This document shows positions 6,907 to 10,069 of a DNA stretch of 10,069 nt, one piece after another. Location of the stretch: contig DANZ01000132.1 in the NCBI GenBank assembly GCA_002501695.1, positions 1 through 10,069 of the forward strand, in the 5' to 3' direction. The DNA comes from Methanolobus sp. UBA474. Lineage in GTDB: Archaea; Halobacteriota; Methanosarcinia; Methanosarcinales; Methanosarcinaceae. Each line of letters begins with the position of its first letter. Within the stretch, counting starts at the first letter, position 1. Both the position numbers and the translations under genes were made by a program. Under the pieces are notes generated by a model. It did no database searches, was not told the origin of the DNA, and saw only the letters and a program-made list of their open reading frames with translations.

Positions 6907-7827
6907 ATGAAAATACTGCTGGCAGAATATGCTGTCGGGATAGGACTTAACGGGACTTTACTGAAGGAAGGGGGAGCCATGCTGAAGACACTGGTAGACA
7001 GTTTCTCAAGGATCGGGCATGAAGTTACATACCTCTCTTCAGGACCGGTGCTCCAAAATGGCAAAGCTGTCAGCTCTTGCAAAGAAAACTTTCAGTCAGT
7101 GCTCGAAACAGAAGCATTATGTGCAGATGCAGGACTTGTGATAGGCCCTGACGAGCTGCTGGCAAACCTCTCAGCGATCATTGAGAACAATACCATAAAT
7201 ATGGGATGTTCCTCAGTATCAGCAGGCTTATGCGCGGATAAGCTGGAATGCACCAGAATTTTACAGTCAAATTGCATCAGCGTACCCCGGATAATAGAGA
7301 ACGGACCTGAAGGGATATGTGTGATCAAGCCCAGATTCGGCTGCGCATCCGAGGGGGTCAGGATGGCCGTTTCCAGCAATGTGCAGGAAGGTTACATCGC
7401 TACCGAATATATCGAAGGCGAGCATCTGAGCGTAAGCATGATATGCGGGAAAAGGTCACTCCCTTTAAGCGTGAATAAACAGCACATAGAGATAGACTGC
7501 AGTAAACCGGGTTCACCTGTGATCTACAAAGGCAATATAGTGCCTTTCAGGACAGAGCAGGACCAGGAACTGTTCGATGTTGCTGTAAAGACCGGAAGGG
7601 TCCTGGGATGCAATGGTTATATCGGAGTAGATATAGTATATGGTAAAGAACCGTATGTTGTTGATGTGAACCCCCGGCCTACGACCGCCATTTACGGACT
7701 GGCCAGGACACTCAGGACCGAGATAGGAGAACTCCTGCTGAAGAATGTTTTGGGAGAACTGCCTGATGCAGTCAGTACTGAAGGGGAGTTCTCGTTCACT
7801 AAAGATGACTTTGAGGACATTGTATGA
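6907..7827 (+). CDS. mfnD: Tyramine--L-glutamate ligase (methanofuran biosynthesis, ATP-grasp)
   Basis: The 306-residue product is an ATP-grasp ligase. By family and neighbours it is MfnD, which joins the gamma-carboxyl of L-glutamate to tyramine using ATP, making the gamma-glutamyltyramine half of methanofuran. Visible motifs are the nucleotide-binding IKPRFGCASEGV at 140-151, with lysine 141 and a glycine-containing loop. The ATP-grasp TEYIEGEHLSV lies at 166-176 and the metal-binding strand VDVNPRP at 252-258 with D253 and N255. An in-frame ATG exists at 6874, but the extra 11 residues overlap a TATA-like box, and the protein naturally begins MKILLAEYA at 6907. It overlaps mfnF by 4 bases (ATGA), so the two are translationally coupled. 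ATP-grasp ligases are a broad superfamily; the assignment rests strongly on adjacency to mfnF and mfnE. Confidence 0.9.
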   Translation: MKILLAEYAVGIGLNGTLLKEGGAMLKTLVDSFSRIGHEVTYLSSGPVLQNGKAVSSCKENFQSVLETEALCADAGLVIGPDELLANLSAIIENNTINMGCSSVSAGLCADKLECTRILQSNCISVPRIIENGPEGICVIKPRFGCASEGVRMAVSSNVQEGYIATEYIEGEHLSVSMICGKRSLPLSVNKQHIEIDCSKPGSPVIYKGNIVPFRTEQDQELFDVAVKTGRVLGCNGYIGVDIVYGKEPYVVDVNPRPTTAIYGLARTLRTEIGELLLKNVLGELPDAVSTEGEFSFTKDDFEDIV

Positions 7828-8819
7828 AAACAATCGGGATAGATATTGGCGGTGCTAACACCAAGATAGCTTCTGCCGATGGCGAGATCATAGAACTGCA
7901 TTACATACCCCTGTGGAAGGATACAAGACTTCCCGCGGCTCTGGAAGAGATAGCTGAGAAACACTCTCCTGAAAGGGTAAGCGTGGTGATGACAGGAGAA
8001 CTTGCCGACTGCTTTGAGGACAAAATGGCAGGCATAAAGTTCATCATGGAGTCCGTCGAACAGGCATTTGACTGCGATATCAGGTACATAGACAGTAACG
8101 GACAATTCTACGACGGCTCCGGCGACCTGCGCAAGCTGGCCGCTGCCAACTGGGCGGCTTCAGCCAATCTCATCGGCGCAGAGATAGGAGATTGTATCTT
8201 CGTGGACATGGGAAGCACCACCAGCGATATCATTCCTATAAAATCAGGAAAACATGCCGCAGGGCTCACTGACTTTTCCAGGCTTGTCCGCAATGAGCTG
8301 GTCTATGCAGGAGTATTGAGAACGAACCTGGCATACCTTGTAGACAGCCTGGACCTGGCCGCAGGTAAATGCCGCATATCCTCGGAACTTTTTGCAACCA
8401 CTGCTGACGTTTACCTTTTGCTCGGAGATATAGATGAGGAGATGTATACCTGCGAGACCGCGGACGGCGCAGGTAAAAGTAAGGCCGATGCGATGAGAAG
8501 GATTGCAAGGATCGTCTGTGCTGATATGGCAGAGATCTCACCTGATGAAGTATACCGCATAGCAGAGCAGGTAAAGGAGAAACAGATAGTCCTGCTGAGC
8601 GAGGCAATATCACAGGTTGCAGAGAGGAACGAGCTTTCAGTTATTGTTTCGGCTGGTCTGGGGGAGTTCCTCATCCGTGCAGCTGCTAAAAAGCTTGGTT
8701 TTGAATGTATCTCAGTTGCACAGCGCTGGGGAGAGGAGATCTCAAAGGTATTCCCTGCATATGCAGCTGCAAGGATGTTCGAAGCTGATGATCTTAAGAA
8801 TGACACCGATAGAAGATAG
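7824..8819 (+). CDS. mfnF: Methanofuran biosynthesis condensing enzyme MfnF (ASKHA-fold, hydantoinase/oxoprolinase-like)
   Basis: This 331-residue protein belongs to the family long labelled as an H4MPT-linked C1-transfer pathway protein. In Methanocaldococcus the member MfnF couples aminomethylfuran diphosphate to gamma-glutamyltyramine, with loss of pyrophosphate, to give the APMF-Glu core of methanofuran. The fold is actin/sugar-kinase-like. The phosphate-1 loop is GIDIGGANTK at 5-14, followed by VVMTGELAD at 54-62. The phosphate-2 loop is FVDMGSTTSDIIPI at 126-139, and the C-terminal glycine motif is VSAGLGEFLI at 275-284. It starts inside the mfnD stop (ATGA) and ends 9 bases before mfnE, so it is the middle gene of the operon. 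Methylotrophic bacteria that use methanofuran-like cofactors carry relatives. Family assignment is strong; the exact reaction is inherited from the characterised homologue. Confidence 0.92.
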   Translation: MKTIGIDIGGANTKIASADGEIIELHYIPLWKDTRLPAALEEIAEKHSPERVSVVMTGELADCFEDKMAGIKFIMESVEQAFDCDIRYIDSNGQFYDGSGDLRKLAAANWAASANLIGAEIGDCIFVDMGSTTSDIIPIKSGKHAAGLTDFSRLVRNELVYAGVLRTNLAYLVDSLDLAAGKCRISSELFATTADVYLLLGDIDEEMYTCETADGAGKSKADAMRRIARIVCADMAEISPDEVYRIAEQVKEKQIVLLSEAISQVAERNELSVIVSAGLGEFLIRAAAKKLGFECISVAQRWGEEISKVFPAYAAARMFEADDLKNDTDRR

Positions 8820-8828
8820 GGAGGCATT

Positions 8829-9470
8829 ATGAGAGTTGTCGTGAAGCTTGGAGGGAGTCTCATGGAGGATGCAGTGCCAGTTATAAGGGCATTGCGAGCA
8901 CGCTTTGGGACAGGTATCGACAAAGAATGTATCTCCATCCTGATAATACCAGGAGGAGGCATTTTTGCCGATGCAGTACGTTCAGCCAGTGAAAAGTACA
9001 GGATAGGAGATGATGCATCCCATTGGATGGCTATCCTTGCAATGGAACAATACGCCTACTTTATCAAGGACAGGACAGGGATCAGCATCACAGATTCACT
9101 TGAAGATAACCCCTTCGGAGTCACCATGCTGCTTCCATACAGGACATTGAAGGAAAAGGATGAATTAGCACATTCATGGGATGTGACCGCGGACACCATA
9201 GCTGCATGGACAGCAAAACAGTTCGCTCTCCCATCTTTTGTGAAGGTTACAGATGTGGACGGAATATATGCGGAGGATGTTGTGCAGCAGTTCATGACCG
9301 TGGATGAGGTCCTGAAGATGGGAATCACTTGCATGGACGCCGCATTGCCTGCGTTCCTGAAAGAGAATCACATGAACTGCATCATAGTGAATGGCAGACA
9401 TCCGGAAAGGGTTATTGATGCTGTTCTAGGAAAAGATATCGTGGGAACTTACATCAAGGGGAATATTTAA
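8829..9470 (+). CDS. mfnE: [5-(Aminomethyl)furan-3-yl]methyl phosphate kinase MfnE
   Basis: The 213-residue product is a small member of the amino acid kinase fold. In methanofuran synthesis MfnE uses ATP to add a second phosphate to aminomethylfuran phosphate, making the diphosphate that MfnF consumes. It shows the amino-acid-kinase signature VVKLGGSL at 4-11 with catalytic-type K6 and the glycine loop IPGGG at 40-44. The nucleotide-side segments SWDVTADTIAAW (116-127) and VKVTDVDGIY (138-147) follow. It is shorter than carbamate, glutamate or aspartokinases (usually 250 residues or more) and has no regulatory domain. A strong ribosome site, GGGAGG, lies 4 bases before the ATG and overlaps the end of mfnF. 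The tight spacing with mfnD and mfnF separates it from the look-alike glutamate 5-kinase, though the motifs alone could not. Confidence 0.93.
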   Translation: MRVVVKLGGSLMEDAVPVIRALRARFGTGIDKECISILIIPGGGIFADAVRSASEKYRIGDDASHWMAILAMEQYAYFIKDRTGISITDSLEDNPFGVTMLLPYRTLKEKDELAHSWDVTADTIAAWTAKQFALPSFVKVTDVDGIYAEDVVQQFMTVDEVLKMGITCMDAALPAFLKENHMNCIIVNGRHPERVIDAVLGKDIVGTYIKGNI

Positions 9471-9474
9471 ATTA
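9466..9474 (+). promoter_or_regulatory. TATA-like box over the mfnE stop, for the zinc-ribbon/EF-1beta pair
   Basis: TTTAAATTA overlaps the mfnE stop codon and would start transcription at about 9493-9497, roughly 65 bases before the zinc-ribbon ATG. No strong T-rich terminator follows mfnE, so read-through from the mfn operon is also possible. Confidence 0.35.
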
Positions 9475-9484
9475 GATACCGCGT

Positions 9485-9527
9485 ATGTACTGAAATCATC
9501 GACATGCTGAATTTTTCAGTATTACAT
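9485..9527 (+). repeat. Imperfect inverted repeat in the mfnE-zinc ribbon gap
   Basis: CTGAAA at 9490-9495 pairs with TTTCAG at 9514-9519, and ATGTA at 9485-9489 pairs with TACAT at 9523-9527 across a 3-base bulge. The core can also be read as an 8-bp repeat, TACTGAAA/TTTCAGTA. An alternative small hairpin is CTGAA-TTT-TTCAG at 9507-9519. It could be an operator, or a leader structure for the genes downstream. Confidence 0.4.
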
Positions 9528-9559
9528 TGATCAGACATCATGCTTAAAGGAGAAATTAT

Positions 9560-9727
9560 ATGGTAAACAAAGTTGAAAACTGTACTTCATGCAATAAAAG
9601 GCTGGCTGTAGCTGGATTTGCACGCTTCCCTTGTCCCACATGCGGCAAGGAGCTTGGAAGATGTGAGAGTTGCAGACAGCAGAGCAACCCGTACACCTGC
9701 CCGAAATGTGGCTTTGTAGGACCGTGA
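9560..9727 (+). CDS. Small four-CxxC zinc-ribbon protein (predicted RNA-binding, translation-linked)
   Basis: This 55-residue protein contains eight cysteines in four CxxC knuckles: C8/C11, C25/C28, C35/C38 and C47/C50. They are enough for two structural Zn2+ sites. It matches the archaeal family annotated as a zinc-ribbon RNA-binding protein with a predicted translation function; a haloarchaeal member is a characterised zinc-finger micro-protein. Basic residues (K12, R14, R22, K30, R34, R39) between the knuckles fit nucleic-acid contact. A strong ribosome site, AAAGGAG, lies about 8 bases before the ATG. The EF-1beta gene starts 10 bases after its stop, a pairing that supports a role near the ribosome. 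Its molecular function is not established. Confidence 0.92.
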   Translation: MVNKVENCTSCNKRLAVAGFARFPCPTCGKELGRCESCRQQSNPYTCPKCGFVGP

Positions 9728-9737
9728 GGTAGACAGA

Positions 9738-10007
9738 ATGGGTGACGTAGCAGCAACGATCCGGATCATGCCGGTATCCGTGGACACCGATCTTAAAGCA
9801 CTGAACGAAAGGCTCATTGCAGCCCTGCCAGAAGGTTCGGAATTTGGCACCTCCAAGGAAGACCCTATTGCATTTGGTCTGAAAGCTATCATGATGGTGG
9901 TCCTTGTAGGCGATCTTGAAGGCGGCACGGAAAAGGTTGAAGAGGCCCTTGCAGCTGTCGAAGGTGTCGAGAGCGTAACGGTCACTGAAGTAGGCAGACC
10001 GGTATAA
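9738..10007 (+). CDS. ef1b: Archaeal elongation factor 1-beta (aEF-1B)
   Basis: This 89-residue protein is the guanine nucleotide exchange factor for archaeal EF-1alpha. It removes GDP so that the factor can bind GTP and aminoacyl-tRNA again. The size and the sequence agree with archaeal EF-1beta. It starts with a beta strand, VAATIRIMPVS, and then has the segment FGTSKEDPIAFGLKA at about 36-50, a hydrophobic strand IMMVVLVGD, and the acidic C-terminal helix and strand GGTEKVEEALAAVEGVESV. The ATG at 9738 has GAGGT, overlapping the previous stop codon, 7 bases upstream. This indicates co-transcription and probably coupled translation with the zinc-ribbon gene. It is complete and followed by a T-rich terminator. 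Confidence 0.96.
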   Translation: MGDVAATIRIMPVSVDTDLKALNERLIAALPEGSEFGTSKEDPIAFGLKAIMMVVLVGDLEGGTEKVEEALAAVEGVESVTVTEVGRPV

Positions 10008-10010
10008 CTC

Positions 10011-10028
10011 CTTCTCTTTTTCTTTTTC
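10011..10028 (+). terminator. T-rich terminator after EF-1beta
   Basis: CTTCTCTTTTTCTTTTTC begins 4 bases after the EF-1beta stop. It has two T5 runs and no hairpin, as expected for an archaeal intrinsic terminator. It separates the protein-coding transcript from the tRNA gene that follows. Confidence 0.65.
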
Positions 10029-10044
10029 AGCGTCTTATTCTATC

Positions 10045-10069
10045 GGGCTTGTAGATCAGGGGTAGATCG
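10045..10069 (+). tRNA. tRNA, 5' part only, probably tRNA-Ala
   Basis: The last 25 bases read as the start of a tRNA. GGGCTTG (10045-10051) is the 5' acceptor strand, TA follows as positions 8-9, and GATC pairs with GATC across the loop AGGGGTA as the D arm. G26 is the last base seen. The GATC D-arm and GGGC acceptor resemble methanogen tRNA-Ala genes, and G3 could make the G3:U70 pair typical of Ala. The anticodon and 3' half lie outside the window, so the amino acid is an inference. Confidence 0.75.

Noticed and set aside
8411..8962. A 183-codon minus-strand frame across mfnF and the start of mfnE
   Set aside because: It spans two well-supported genes and their junction in antisense, shows no motif, and is Ser/Ala-rich as expected of a shadow frame.
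9587..9985. A 132-codon minus-strand frame over the zinc-ribbon and EF-1beta genes
   Set aside because: Both plus-strand genes are recognised, with ribosome sites. The antisense product is Ser/Thr-rich and featureless.
1..10069. Mobile elements, CRISPR arrays, phage genes, or a hidden defence system
   Set aside because: I found no transposase or integrase motifs, no regularly spaced repeats, and no long unexplained gap. The genes are core metabolic, chaperone, transport and translation genes.

Overview
The window reads as chromosomal DNA of a methanogenic archaeon, most likely of the Methanosarcinaceae. Three points support this. It has three adjacent genes for late methanofuran biosynthesis. 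It has the archaeal elongation factor 1-beta with its small zinc-ribbon partner. It also has a complete grpE-dnaK-dnaJ locus followed by trkA, an arrangement I recall from Methanosarcina mazei but have not checked. Archaeal-style signals (AT-rich TATA-like boxes, T-rich 3' ends, Shine-Dalgarno sites of the GGAG/AGGA type) agree. The genus cannot be fixed from sequence alone.

Left part (1-6792), all on the minus strand. Reading in the direction of transcription there is a four-helix membrane protein of unknown function (6792-6385), grpE (6245-5730), dnaK (5648-3789), dnaJ (3695-2529), trkA (2413-1079) and trkH (1056 to beyond the window edge). The chaperone genes are separated by 80-95 base gaps, and grpE and dnaK each seem to have their own TATA-like box. 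A perfect 12-bp hairpin followed by a T run lies between dnaK and dnaJ. trkA and trkH are 22 bases apart and encode the NAD-binding regulatory subunit and the membrane subunit of a potassium transporter.

Right part (6907-10069), all on the plus strand and divergent from the left part. mfnD, mfnF and mfnE form a tight operon (4-base overlap, then a 9-base gap). Together they ligate glutamate to tyramine, diphosphorylate the aminomethylfuran unit, and join the two halves of methanofuran, the first C1 carrier of methanogenesis. After a gap holding a TATA-like box and a dyad come a 55-residue four-CxxC zinc-ribbon protein and elongation factor 1-beta, 10 bases apart, then a T-rich terminator. The window ends in the 5' part of a tRNA, probably tRNA-Ala.

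The content is mostly core chromosomal. I see no mobile element, CRISPR array or clearly new multi-gene system. The points most worth following up are the dnaK-dnaJ hairpin, the unknown membrane protein next to the chaperone locus, the probably leaderless mfnD, and the dyad before the zinc-ribbon gene.
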